Assembly (NCBI GenBank): GCA_000514715.1
Contig: AZWL01000013.1
Coordinates: 124,001-188,000, forward strand
Length of the DNA: 64,000 nt
Source of the DNA: Streptomyces sp. CNH099
GTDB taxonomy: Bacteria > Actinomycetota > Actinomycetes > Streptomycetales > Streptomycetaceae
Direction: 5' to 3'
Shown: piece by piece, positions 43,024 through 51,375 of the stretch
Numbering within the stretch: the first letter of the stretch is position 1
Layout: every line of letters starts with the position of its first letter
Made by a program: the position numbers and the translations under genes
Notes under the pieces: model-generated
The model's database searches: none
Seen by the model: only the letters and a program-made list of their open reading frames with translations
Told to the model about the DNA's origin: nothing

Positions 43024-43647
43024 TCAGTCGACGAGACGTACGGAGAAGAGGTCGTCGGGGTCGGGAAGGAGGTCGATGTCGTCGGGGTCGATGGACCAGT
43101 CGCGTCCGTCGCAGTCGAGTTCCAGGGGCGGCGGCTTGTCCCGGTCCTCGCCCTCGTCCCCGCCGTTGCCTCCGCCGTTGTCCTCGGGCTCCTCCAGGTC
43201 GCAGCGGGATTCGAGGACCGCCGTCGCGGTGGCCTCGGAGCGTTTGCTCTCCGTTCCCGGTACGAGCGTGTCGCCCACGGCCTCCCGGTTGCGTACGGTC
43301 ACGGTGAAGCCGTCGTCCGGGTCGTACACACGGTCGCACACGGTCGTGTCCGCGTTGTTCCTGGCGGCGAAGTCCTGCGCCGCGGCGCAGGCGGACCCGT
43401 ACTCGAAACCCTCGCCGCCGATGAGGTCGTCCCACGAGGACGGGTCCCGGAGTGTGTCGAGCAGCCCGTCCGACAACTGCTCGCGGGCGTCGTGGGCGGC
43501 GGCGAGCGCCGCGGCGTCGGCCGCGCCCTGCGCGTCGTTGCGGTTCGCCGCGGCCTGGCCGACGGCGAAGTAGGCGACGGCGAGAAACAACAGGCCCGCG
43601 ATCGCGGTGATGTAAAGGGGAAACGCCTGACCGGAGTCATCGCTCAG
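43024..43647 (-). CDS. TadG-like pilus assembly protein
   Basis: About 207 residues. The mature start reads LSDDSGQAFPLYITAIAGLL, then FLAVAYFAVGQAAANRNDAQ and GAADAAALAAAHDAREQL, the typical TadE/TadG N-terminal helix. The rest is soluble, with an acidic Gly/Asp linker and DLEEPEDNGGGNGGDEGEDR. No in-frame ATG or GTG is close: the first codon is CTG at 43647, overlapping the Flp stop as CTGA. I take that as the start by translational coupling; the frame extends to 43947 but there overlaps the pilin and spacer. Translation from an unusual start needs testing. Confidence 0.78.
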   Translation of the reverse strand: MSDDSGQAFPLYITAIAGLLFLAVAYFAVGQAAANRNDAQGAADAAALAAAHDAREQLSDGLLDTLRDPSSWDDLIGGEGFEYGSACAAAQDFAARNNADTTVCDRVYDPDDGFTVTVRNREAVGDTLVPGTESKRSEATATAVLESRCDLEEPEDNGGGNGGDEGEDRDKPPPLELDCDGRDWSIDPDDIDLLPDPDDLFSVRLVD

Positions 43648-43850
43648 CCGATCTTTCCGATCTGGTCCTGAATCTTGCCGAGAATCAGTTCCCCCAGGCC
43701 CGACTGGATCAGCACCAGCACGATCACCACTGCCACCGCGATGATTCCCAGATACTCCACCGCCGTCTGCCCCCGATCGCGCTCGCGCCCGCGGCGCAGC
43801 CGCTGCGTCGCGGCCAGGGACCTCAGCAGCACGTCGTTGGGTTTCCACAT
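43644..43850 (-). CDS. Flp/TadE-type pilin
   Basis: 68 residues from ATG 43850, with GGAGG eight bases upstream. A basic leader (MWKPNDVLLRSLAATQRLRR) precedes GQTAVEYLGIIAVAVVIVLV, the classical hydrophobic pilin helix with the Glu after the processing site. It is a candidate for the major Flp subunit, cleaved by the TadV-like peptidase at 38.4 kb before the QTAVEYL segment. It is separated from tadC by a gene on the other strand. Confidence 0.88.
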   Translation of the reverse strand: MWKPNDVLLRSLAATQRLRRGRERDRGQTAVEYLGIIAVAVVIVLVLIQSGLGELILGKIQDQIGKIG

Positions 43851-44141
43851 GCGGTCTACCTCCGGAGTCGGACAGCGCGGCCGTTGCCGTCGGTCCGTCA
43901 AGCCAATTGTGTTCCGTAACAGCGGACTTGGCGTCAGGAACGGCCATTTTCCGTCCTCCCCCTCGCCGGCCGCGTTACACCCTGCGGCGGCAGGCCGCCG
44001 CCGGCGGCCTCCGTGCGCAGCGTAACCGGCCGCTCGCCGACTGTCCCACACACCCGTGCGCATGCGAAGAGTGCGGTGCGGAATACCCCGGGATGTCCCG
44101 TCCTGCCGGGCGGTGTCGGCCGGTCCGGGTACGGTCGCCGC

Positions 44142-45014
44142 ATGACGAGACTTGCCACCGTGTTCATCCCCCAGTTCCCGCCCGAGCAGCTTCGTCCCGT
44201 GGCCCGGGCCGCCGACGAGGCCGGGATCGACGAGTTGTGGGTGTGGGAGGACTGCTTCTACGAGAGCGGGGTCGCCACCGCCGCCGCCGCGCTCGCCTGG
44301 ACCGAGCGGGTGCACGTCGCCATCGGGATCCTGCCCGTGCCGCTGCGGAACGTCGCGCTGGTCGCCATGGAGGCCGCCACCCTGCACCGGCTGTTCCCCG
44401 GCCGGGTGACGCTCGGCGTCGGGCACGGGGTGCAGTCGTGGATGGGGCAGGCCGGGGCGCGGGTCGCGTCGCCGTTGACGCTGCTGCGCGAGCACCTCGA
44501 CGCGCTGCGCGCGCTGTTCGCCGGCGAGCGCGTCACCGTCGACGGGCGGTACGTCAAGCTGGACGGCGTCGAGCTGGCCTGGCCGCCCGCGGAGGCGCCG
44601 CCGGTGTTCTCCGGTGGTACGGGGCCCAAGACGCTGCGGCTCACCGGGGAGTCGGCCGACGGGACGATCCTCGCCGGGGGCGCCTCGCCCGAGGTGGTGC
44701 GGGAGGCCGCCGAGACGGTACGGGCCGGGCGGGCGGCCGCCGGGCGCGGCGGTGAGCATCCGCTCGTCGCCTCGATCCTCGTCGCCACGGGCCCGGATGC
44801 CGAGCGGCGGCTGGCCGAGGACGCCCGCCGGATGGACTGGGACCCGGCCGCGGAGGCTCATGTCGCCGGGGACGCGGCGGCGGTGGCGGCCGCGGTGGAC
44901 CGCTGGGCGGCGGCCGGGGCGACGACGGTGGTGCTGCAGCCGACCGCCGACGAGCCGGACCCGGTGGCGTTCGTGCGGTGGGTGGCGGAGGAGGTGCGGC
45001 CGCTGGTGTCGTAG
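44142..45014 (+). CDS. LLM-class (F420-dependent-type) oxidoreductase
   Basis: 290 residues from ATG 44142. Luciferase-like pattern: ATVFIPQFPPEQLRPVARAA, DELWVWEDCFYESGVATAAA, VHVAIGILPVPLRNVALVAM, GRVTLGVGHGVQSWMGQAG, and APPVFSGGTGPKTLRLTGES. It probably uses F420 or FMN, but no substrate can be named. It lies on the plus strand inside the otherwise minus-strand Tad locus, between flp and tadC. That suggests insertion into the cluster. Composition matches its surroundings. Confidence 0.9.
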   Translation: MTRLATVFIPQFPPEQLRPVARAADEAGIDELWVWEDCFYESGVATAAAALAWTERVHVAIGILPVPLRNVALVAMEAATLHRLFPGRVTLGVGHGVQSWMGQAGARVASPLTLLREHLDALRALFAGERVTVDGRYVKLDGVELAWPPAEAPPVFSGGTGPKTLRLTGESADGTILAGGASPEVVREAAETVRAGRAAAGRGGEHPLVASILVATGPDAERRLAEDARRMDWDPAAEAHVAGDAAAVAAAVDRWAAAGATTVVLQPTADEPDPVAFVRWVAEEVRPLVS

Positions 45015-45125
45015 CACCGCCCCCCGGCCCGGTGGCGGCGGCGCCCCGTCCGCCGCGCCGCCGCATCCGGTCTGCGCCGTCCACGACGTCCGCGCCCGTC
45101 CCGGCGGCTCCGCACGCACAGCGCC

Positions 45126-46025
45126 TCAGTCCGTCAGGATGCCGAACTCCGAGCCCGACCCCAGGTACACCGCCGTCACCAGCAGGATGATCGTCGCCGG
45201 CACCATCAGGCTGGTGATCAGCAGGGTGGCCTTCGGGATGGCGCGGGAGGCGCGGCGGCGGGCGTTCTGGGCGTCCGTGCGCCGCTGGTCCGTGGCGATC
45301 TGTATGAGCGTCTCGACGATCGGCGCGCCCAGGTCCTCGCCCTGCTGGAGGGCGGTGACGAACTGGGCGACCTGCTCGGAGTCGTTGCGGCGGCGCAGCT
45401 CCTCGAACGCCTGGCGGCGGGAGACGCCCATGTCCATCTGGCGCAGGGTGATGCGCAGTTCGTCCGCCCAGGGGCCCGAGTAGCGCTCGCTGACGCGGTC
45501 CAGCGCCTGCCGGAAGCCGAGGCCCGCGCTGACGACCACGGCGAGCACGTCGAGGAAGTCGGGCAGCGTGCGCTCGATGACGTCGCGCCGCTTGCGTACG
45601 GCCGCCCAGATGCCGACCTCCGCCCAGCCGTAGCCGAACGCGGCCAGCACCAGGGCGCCGACCCACTGGCCGGAGGAGAGCAGGGTGAGGGCGCCGCCGT
45701 AGCCGATGGCGGCGTAGACGGCGCGGCGGGCGGCGTAGCGGTCGATCGTCAGACCACCGGGGTTGCCGGCGCGGTCGATCTTGCGGCGCTTGCTCTCCAC
45801 CGCCCGCCGGCCCATCAGCTTCAGCACCAGCGGCGCGAACCGCATCCCGAGCCGGTCGATGAGCGAGCCGACGGGGCCGGTGCGGGTGGCGCCGACCTCC
45901 AGGGCCACCTGCAGGTCGGTGGGAAGCTTGACCTCGGCGCGGTAGACGCGGATGCCGGTGAGGACGCCGAAGACGGCGAGGCCGGCGGCGGCGGCGAGGA
46001 GGAGGCCGGCGGTTCCGTAGTCCAT
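45126..46025 (-). CDS. tadC: TadC, type II secretion F-domain membrane protein
   Basis: 299 residues from ATG 46025. It has a hydrophobic N-terminal helix, then the F-domain with ERTLPDFLDVLAVVVSAGLG, FRQALDRVSERYSG, MDMGVSRRQAFEELRRRN and VAQFVTALQQGEDLGAPIVE, and a final helix KATLLITSLMVPATIILLVT. With TadB it forms the inner membrane platform. It lies 15 bases downstream of tadB, so the operon is tight. Ordinary TadC size. Confidence 0.95.
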   Translation of the reverse strand: MDYGTAGLLLAAAAGLAVFGVLTGIRVYRAEVKLPTDLQVALEVGATRTGPVGSLIDRLGMRFAPLVLKLMGRRAVESKRRKIDRAGNPGGLTIDRYAARRAVYAAIGYGGALTLLSSGQWVGALVLAAFGYGWAEVGIWAAVRKRRDVIERTLPDFLDVLAVVVSAGLGFRQALDRVSERYSGPWADELRITLRQMDMGVSRRQAFEELRRRNDSEQVAQFVTALQQGEDLGAPIVETLIQIATDQRRTDAQNARRRASRAIPKATLLITSLMVPATIILLVTAVYLGSGSEFGILTD

Positions 46026-46040
46026 GTGCGTCCCGGCCCC

Positions 46041-46979
46041 TCAGATGTCGATCTTCGCGAGCCGGCGGATGAGCAGGATGGCCAGCGCGTACAGCCCGAC
46101 TGCCACCAGCACCGCGCCCTGGCCGAGCGGCGAGGAGCCCATGCGCTCGATGGAGCCGGGCATCACCCGGTCGGTCAGCAGCAGGGTGCCGATGCCCATG
46201 ACGGGCACCGTGTACGCGGTGAGGGTGACCTGCGACAGCTGGGTGCGCACCTCGCGGCGGGTCTCCTTGCGGTCGTTGAGGGTGCCGGTGAGGTTCCGCA
46301 GGGAGGCGACGACCTGGCCGCCGGCCTTGTTGGAGAGCACCAGGGTGGAGACGAGCACGGACAGCTCGCGCGACGGCAGCCGCGCGGCGAGGTCGCCGAG
46401 GGCGTCGTCGAGCGGTACGCCGACGGCGAGCTGGTCGGTGACCTTGGTCAGCTCCTCGCCGGCCGGCGCCTCCAGCTCCTCGGCGGCGAGGCCGAGCGCG
46501 GTGCGCAGGGCGAGGCCGGCCTGGGTGGCGTTGGCGAGGATGCGGGAGAGGTCGGGCAGCTGGTTGATGAACGCCTCGATGCGTTTCTGCCGCTGCCAGT
46601 TGAGGAAGGCGTGCGCGCACCACACCCCGATGAGCCCCGCGATCGGCCCGAAGAACGCGGCGAACAGGGCGTCGGCGAGCAGCCACAGCCCCGCGACGCC
46701 GGACACCACGTACACGGTGAACTCGCCCGGGGTGACGTCCAGCCCGGTGGTCGCGATGCGCCGCTCCAGGTACCGGCCGATCCGCGTCGGCCGCACCCGC
46801 CGGTCGACCTCCGCGAACCGGCGCCGGGGGCGGCGGTCGCCGGCGTCGGAGAGCCGGTCGAGCAGTTCGGCGCGGCGGGCGCGCCCGGAGGCGTAGACGG
46901 CGACCCCGCACACGGCGAGCGTGCCGGCGAGCAGCGACAGGCCGACGACGAGCGCGAACAGCTGCTGGCGGTCCATCAC
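46041..46979 (-). CDS. tadB: TadB, type II secretion F-domain membrane protein
   Basis: 312 residues from ATG 46979, overlapping the TadA stop by four bases. It has an N-terminal helix (LFALVVGLSLLAGTLAVCGV), basic cytoplasmic part, then GEFTVYVVSGVAGLWLLADA and the F-domain: QLPDLSRILANATQAGLALR, LTKVTDQLAVGVPLDDALGD, VLVSTLVLSNKAGGQVVASL and RNLTGTLNDRKETRREVRTQ. Two further helices follow. Platform partner of TadC. Confidence 0.95.
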   Translation of the reverse strand: MMDRQQLFALVVGLSLLAGTLAVCGVAVYASGRARRAELLDRLSDAGDRRPRRRFAEVDRRVRPTRIGRYLERRIATTGLDVTPGEFTVYVVSGVAGLWLLADALFAAFFGPIAGLIGVWCAHAFLNWQRQKRIEAFINQLPDLSRILANATQAGLALRTALGLAAEELEAPAGEELTKVTDQLAVGVPLDDALGDLAARLPSRELSVLVSTLVLSNKAGGQVVASLRNLTGTLNDRKETRREVRTQLSQVTLTAYTVPVMGIGTLLLTDRVMPGSIERMGSSPLGQGAVLVAVGLYALAILLIRRLAKIDI

Positions 46980-48310
46980 CTCGCCTCCCGCGTCTGCAGA
47001 TGCCGCTCCGACGGCGCCACCCCGAACGCCGGCGGCACGGACTCGCCGGCGTAGAAGAGGCGGTCGCCGGTGCGCCGCGGCAGCGGCGAGAACTCGAACC
47101 GGCCGCGCACGATGCGGTCCGAGCTGATCGGCAGGGCGCGGAAGCGGCAGACGGACACCAGCTGGTAGACCTCCCGGCCGCGGGACGACAGCATGACGAT
47201 CTCGTCGATCTTCCGGGTGCCGTCGGTGTGCCGCGCGAGCTGCACGATCACGTCGACGGCGGAGTTGATCTGGTCGCGCAGCGCCTCGAACGGCACCTCG
47301 ACGTCCGACATCGACGCCAGCGTCTGCAGCCGCATCAGCGCGTCCTCGGCGGAGTTGGCGTGCACGGTGGCCAGCGACCCGTCGTGGCCGGTGGACATGG
47401 CCTGCAGCATGTCGAGCGTCTCGCCGCCGCGGACCTCGCCGACGATGATGCGGTCGGGGCGCATGCGCAGCGAGTTCCGTACGAGGTCGCGGATGGTGAT
47501 CCGACCCTTGCCCTCGACGTTCGGCGGGCGCGACTCCAGCCGGATGACGTGCGACTGCTGCAGCTGCAGCTCGGCGGCGTCCTCGACGGTGATGATCCGC
47601 TCGTGCTCGGGGATGAGCCCGGACAGCGAGTTCAGCAGGGTCGTCTTCCCGGCGCCCGTGGCGCCGGAGACGATGACGTTGAACTTCGCCCGGACCAGTC
47701 CGGAGAGCAGCAGCAGCATGTGCTCGTCGAGGGTGCCGAGCCCGATCAGCTCGGCCATGGTGTACGCGCGCGGGAAGCGGCGGATCGTCAGCGTCGGCCC
47801 GGTCAGCGACAGCGGCGGGATGATGACGTTGACGCGCTCGCCGGTCGGCAGCCGGGCGTCGACCATCGGTGTCGACTCGTCGACGCGGCGGTTGACGGTG
47901 GAGACGATGCGTTCGATGGTCTGCATCAGCTGCTCGTCGGAGGCGAAGCGCAGCGGCAGCTGCTCGACCCGGCCGGCGCGCTCGACGTAGATGCGGTCGG
48001 GGCCGTTGACCATGATCTCGGTGACGCTCGGGTCCTCCAGCAGCGGCTCCAGGATGCCGAGGCCCAGCGCCTCGTCCACGACGCGGCGGATGAGCTGCCC
48101 GCGCTCGGCGGTGGAGAGCACCGGGCCCTCGCGGCTGAGGATGTGGCCGAGTACCCGCTCCAGCCGGGCGCGCCGCTCGGCGGGCGACAGCGCCGACATC
48201 TCGGCGAGGTCGATCTCCTCCAGCAGCTTGGCGCGGTAGGTGGGGACGAGGGTCTCGCCGTGGCCTTCGGCGGAGTGGTCGGGGGTGGTGATACGGGCCC
48301 GGAGGCTCAT
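46976..48310 (-). CDS. tadA: TadA/CpaF pilus assembly ATPase
   Basis: 444 residues from ATG 48310. A secretion ATPase of the VirB11/GspE family that powers pilus assembly. Walker A is in VSGATGAGKTTLLNSL (about 215-228), the Asp box in IITVEDAAELQLQ, Walker B in RIIVGEVRGGETLDML, and the His box in STGHDGSLATVHANS. The N-terminal domain carries EIMVNGPDRIYVERAG and DARLPTGERVNVIIPP. It is coupled to tadB by a 4-base overlap. Its start is two bases after the upstream TadE stop. Confidence 0.97.
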   Translation of the reverse strand: MSLRARITTPDHSAEGHGETLVPTYRAKLLEEIDLAEMSALSPAERRARLERVLGHILSREGPVLSTAERGQLIRRVVDEALGLGILEPLLEDPSVTEIMVNGPDRIYVERAGRVEQLPLRFASDEQLMQTIERIVSTVNRRVDESTPMVDARLPTGERVNVIIPPLSLTGPTLTIRRFPRAYTMAELIGLGTLDEHMLLLLSGLVRAKFNVIVSGATGAGKTTLLNSLSGLIPEHERIITVEDAAELQLQQSHVIRLESRPPNVEGKGRITIRDLVRNSLRMRPDRIIVGEVRGGETLDMLQAMSTGHDGSLATVHANSAEDALMRLQTLASMSDVEVPFEALRDQINSAVDVIVQLARHTDGTRKIDEIVMLSSRGREVYQLVSVCRFRALPISSDRIVRGRFEFSPLPRRTGDRLFYAGESVPPAFGVAPSERHLQTREAR

Positions 48311-48312
48311 CG

Positions 48313-48744
48313 TCAGTCCTCCCCCCGCGGCATGGTCGAGCTGCGCTCCACCGAGCCGAAGTTGTCGACGCCGGGGATGACGGACGGGATCTCGACGGTG
48401 GCGGTGACGGTCACCTCGTCGTCGCCGCCGGAGACCGCGAAGCCGGCGTCCAGCCAGTCGCTGATCGACGCGGACCCGGCGGCGCCGGCGGACGAGGGCG
48501 GGTCGTCCAGGGACTCCATCCGCGCGGCGGCGCGGGCGGCGGTGCCGGCCTGCGAGGCGGTGTACGCGGCGAGGCCCAGTTGCACGGCGGCGAGCGCGAT
48601 GAAGATGAGCACGGGCAGGAAGCCGATGTACTCGACGGCGACGGACCCCCGGTCCCCCCGCCGGGACGGCGAGCCCGGTGTGCCACCGGCCGCCGGTACA
48701 CCGGGCTCGGCGCGGTGCGTCCTCGTACGGGGTCTGCTGCGCAC
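48313..48744 (-). CDS. TadE-like pseudopilin
   Basis: 143 residues from GTG 48744, with GGAGG six bases upstream. It has a basic N-terminus, then RGSVAVEYIGFLPVLIFIAL, the TadE helix (AAVQLGLAAYTASQAGTAAR), and a short beta-rich tail. It is two bases after the stop of the TadZ-TadE fusion. Probably a minor pilin processed by the A24 peptidase. Confidence 0.92.
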   Translation of the reverse strand: MRSRPRTRTHRAEPGVPAAGGTPGSPSRRGDRGSVAVEYIGFLPVLIFIALAAVQLGLAAYTASQAGTAARAAARMESLDDPPSSAGAAGSASISDWLDAGFAVSGGDDEVTVTATVEIPSVIPGVDNFGSVERSSTMPRGED

Positions 48745-48746
48745 CC

Positions 48747-50564
48747 TCAGCCTCCCTCGTCCGTCGCGCCGGCGGTGCCGCTGACCGTGAACGGGAAGTC
48801 CACGCCGCCGGGGAAGAGGACCGGCACCTTCAGGTCGACGGTGGCGGTGGTGACGCCGTTCGACGAGCTGACCGACACCGAGGCGTCCCAGGCGTCCGGC
48901 AGGTCCTCCTCCGCCGCGGCGGCTGCCTCGTCGGCGGAGCCGCCGACGGCGGCGGCGCGGGCGGCCATGTCGGCGGCGTTGCCGGCGAGCGAGTAGGTGT
49001 AGCCGACGAGGACGAACTGCCAGACGACGACGAGGACCAGAGCGATCAGCGGCAGCATGCCGGCGAACTCCACCGACACCTGCCCCCGGTCCCCCCAGCG
49101 CCGCCCGCGGCGGCCGGGCGCGGAGCCCGGCGCCGCGCCCGGAGCCCCGCCCGGAGCCCCGCCCGGACCGGGCGCCGGCGCACCCGGACCGCCCGGCGCG
49201 CCGGGCGGCAGCGCGGGCCTGTCGTCGGGCGGCGTGACCTGCGGGGCCGGGCCGCCGCCGCGCACGCCCGCGGCTCCGGCGCCCGGACCGGCGCCCGCGC
49301 TCAGCGCCCGCTGCGCTCCGCCGCCGTGCGCCCCCGGGCCGCCGGGGCCACCCGGGCCGCCGGGGCCACCCGGACCCGCCTGGTCCGGCACCGTCGTCAG
49401 CCCCAGCTCCCCCGCCACCGCCCACAGCGCCTGCCGCACCGTCGACTTCTGCTCCAGGTCCTGCAGCCGCCCCGCGTCCACCAGCGGCTGCAGTTCCTTG
49501 AACGCCGCCGGCACCGACGTCCGCGCCACCGTCGTCCCGGTGGCCCGGGCGATGATCGACGGCTGGATCTCGGTGTTCCGGGTGAGCCGGTTGACCAGCA
49601 CGACGGTGTCCTCCGCCTTGCGGATCTGCAGCCGGTCCCACAGCCGCAGCATGCGCTTCGCGCCGCGTACGGAGATCACGTCGGGCGTCGTCACGAGCAG
49701 CGCGACGTCGGCGAGTTCGACGGCGGCGGCGTTCGGGGTGGTCACCTGGCTGCCGCAGTCGAGGACCACCACGTCGTAGCGCGACCTGAGCGCGCTCAGC
49801 GTCTGCCGCGCGGCCCGGTCGTCGACGTCCTCGCCGCGCTCGCCCTCGGAGGGGGCCAGCAGCAGGCCGAGGCCGGTGTGGTGGGTGAAGACGGCGTCCT
49901 GCAGCACGCGCGGCGAGATGTCCTTGATGCCCGCCAGGTCCGCGACCGAGCGGCGGAACTGCACGTCCAGGTACGACGCGACGTCGCCGGACTGCAGGTC
50001 CAGGTCGGCCAGCGCGACGTGCCGGCCGGCGGCCCGCGCGGCGAGCGCGAGCTGCACCGCCGCGACGGTGGCGCCGACGCCGCCCTTCGCGCCGCTGACG
50101 GTGACCAGGGTGCCGCCGGGCCCGCCGAACGCCTCGGGGCCGGTCGCGGCGCCGAGGTGGCGCCGGACGCCGCCGCTCCACTGCGCGGCGGCCTGCACCC
50201 GGGCGGCCAGCTCCTCGTACGCCAGCGGCAGCCCGACGACGCCGCGGGCGCCGGCGTCCATGGCGGCGGAGTAGCCGGCGGGCGAGGTGTCGGCGGTGAC
50301 GAGGACCGTGCCCACGGCGGGGAAGCGCAGGGCGACGTCGCGGATCAGCTCCAGCGCGGGCACCGGCCCGATCCGCTCGTGGACGAGGAGCACCTCGGGC
50401 AGCTCGGCCACGCCGGTGCCGGCGAGCGTCGCGAGGTGGTCGAGGAGCGCGACGGAGTCGCCGATCGGCGCGGCGGCCTCGGCGTCGGGCAGCTGGTGGA
50501 GCAGCGAGACGGTGGCGCGGGCGGCGTCGGGGTCGGCGATGGCGGCCTGGATGCGTACGGTCAC
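48747..50564 (-). CDS. TadZ-TadE fusion (MinD/ParA-like ATPase joined to pseudopilin)
   Basis: 605 residues from GTG 50564. Residues 1-130 form an atypical receiver domain (MTVRIQAAIADPDAARATVS). Residues about 150-395 are a TadZ/CpaE ATPase with P-loop VTVSGAKGGVGATVAAVQL, ADLDLQSGDVASYLDV, and YDVVVLDCGSQVTTP. The signature Lys160 is kept, but the canonical lysine of KGGxGKT is Ala165. A Gly/Pro-rich linker runs from about 396 to 490. Residues 494-605 are a TadE helix and domain (RGQVSVEFAGMLPLIALVLV, SLAGNAADMAARAAAVGG). TadZ and TadE are normally separate; here one frame joins a cytoplasmic localiser to a membrane pseudopilin. It overlaps the 26-residue peptide by GTGA. Confidence 0.9.
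   Translation of the reverse strand: MTVRIQAAIADPDAARATVSLLHQLPDAEAAAPIGDSVALLDHLATLAGTGVAELPEVLLVHERIGPVPALELIRDVALRFPAVGTVLVTADTSPAGYSAAMDAGARGVVGLPLAYEELAARVQAAAQWSGGVRRHLGAATGPEAFGGPGGTLVTVSGAKGGVGATVAAVQLALAARAAGRHVALADLDLQSGDVASYLDVQFRRSVADLAGIKDISPRVLQDAVFTHHTGLGLLLAPSEGERGEDVDDRAARQTLSALRSRYDVVVLDCGSQVTTPNAAAVELADVALLVTTPDVISVRGAKRMLRLWDRLQIRKAEDTVVLVNRLTRNTEIQPSIIARATGTTVARTSVPAAFKELQPLVDAGRLQDLEQKSTVRQALWAVAGELGLTTVPDQAGPGGPGGPGGPGGPGAHGGGAQRALSAGAGPGAGAAGVRGGGPAPQVTPPDDRPALPPGAPGGPGAPAPGPGGAPGGAPGAAPGSAPGRRGRRWGDRGQVSVEFAGMLPLIALVLVVVWQFVLVGYTYSLAGNAADMAARAAAVGGSADEAAAAAEEDLPDAWDASVSVSSSNGVTTATVDLKVPVLFPGGVDFPFTVSGTAGATDEGG
49333..49368. repeat. two identical 18-bp units in the TadZ-TadE linker
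   Basis: Units at 49333-49350 and 49351-49368 encode Gly-Pro-Gly repeats in the linker. They show how the low-complexity linker could expand by slippage. Confidence 0.6.
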
Positions 50565-50641
50565 GGTCGCCGGCCCCCCTCCGCGGCGTACGCCCGGAGG
50601 GCGGGCCTGCGCCGCCTGCGGGTGCGGATGCGGATGGTCAT
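50561..50641 (-). CDS. 26-residue Arg-rich peptide between cpaB and tadZ
   Basis: MTIRIRTRRRRRPALR plus AYAAEGGRRP, from ATG 50641 with GAGGGG six bases upstream. The stop overlaps the TadZ start as GTGA, and it starts ten bases after the CpaB stop. Tight coupling on both sides and a good binding site suggest it is translated. With ten Arg in 26 residues it could bind nucleic acid or act as a coupling leader. Unusual and not previously known to me. Confidence 0.5.
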   Translation of the reverse strand: MTIRIRTRRRRRPALRAYAAEGGRRP

Positions 50642-50651
50642 GTGCGGCCCC

Positions 50652-51365
50652 TCACCGGTCCTCGTCGAGGGTGTACGTGCGGTCCTCGGGAGCGATGTCC
50701 GTCTCCTCCTCGCCCGGGGCGACGAGGGCGAGGCGCACATGGGTGGCAAAGGACTCCGCGTACGCCACGCGCTGCGCGTCGGAGGTGCCGAGGGCGAAGG
50801 TGATCGGCACGGCCTCGCCCTCGTCGGCGCGGGGGTCGTCGTCGCCGGTGCGCTCGATCGGGGTCAGCTCGCCGACGTCGATGACGCGGGCGCCCGCGAC
50901 GATCACCTGCGAGACGGGCTTGTCGCCGTCGCCCTGGGCGTCGAAGGTGGCGAAGATGTTGACCCGGGCGCCCGGCGTGATCTTTCCGGCGACGCCGGTG
51001 GAGGCGTCGATCATGATGGCGATCTCCTGCTGCCCGGGCTCCAGTTCGGGGCGGCCGCTGACCATGTCGCTCTGCAGCAGCGAGCCCCGCTTCAGCGGCG
51101 TGAGCGCGACCTTGCCGGCCAGCTCGTCCGGGTCGGTGACCGCGGTGTCGGGCAGCCAGCGCTCCGGCATGGTCGTCTTCTCGTACTGGTCAGGACCCAG
51201 CGGCTCGTACGCCTCGACGTCGGCGGTGAGCCGGTAGGCGGTGGCCTCGTCGCCGACCTTGGACTCCACGTCGCTGACGAACGCCAGCACGCCGGCGAAC
51301 GCGCCGAGTGCGACGAGGACCGACAGCAGGACGAGGATGATGCCGCGACGCTGGCGTGAGTTCAT
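50652..51365 (-). CDS. CpaB/RcpC-like Flp pilus assembly protein (SAF domain)
   Basis: 237 residues from ATG 51365. It has an N-terminal membrane helix (GIILVLLSVLVALGAFAGVL), then the SAF domain: LAGKVALTPLKRGSLLQSDM and the CpaB end QEIAIMIDASTGVAGKITPG with ARVNIFATFDAQ. CpaB helps assemble or exit the pilus at the cell envelope. It lies 10 bases downstream of the zinc-ribbon gene and 10 upstream of the 26-codon ORF, so it belongs to the operon. Confidence 0.93.
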   Translation of the reverse strand: MNSRQRRGIILVLLSVLVALGAFAGVLAFVSDVESKVGDEATAYRLTADVEAYEPLGPDQYEKTTMPERWLPDTAVTDPDELAGKVALTPLKRGSLLQSDMVSGRPELEPGQQEIAIMIDASTGVAGKITPGARVNIFATFDAQGDGDKPVSQVIVAGARVIDVGELTPIERTGDDDPRADEGEAVPITFALGTSDAQRVAYAESFATHVRLALVAPGEEETDIAPEDRTYTLDEDR

Positions 51366-51375
51366 CGACGGGACC

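Noticed and set aside
43648..43947. An upstream extension of TadG to ATG 43947
   Set aside because: It would overlap the whole pilin gene in another frame, and the added residues lack homology.
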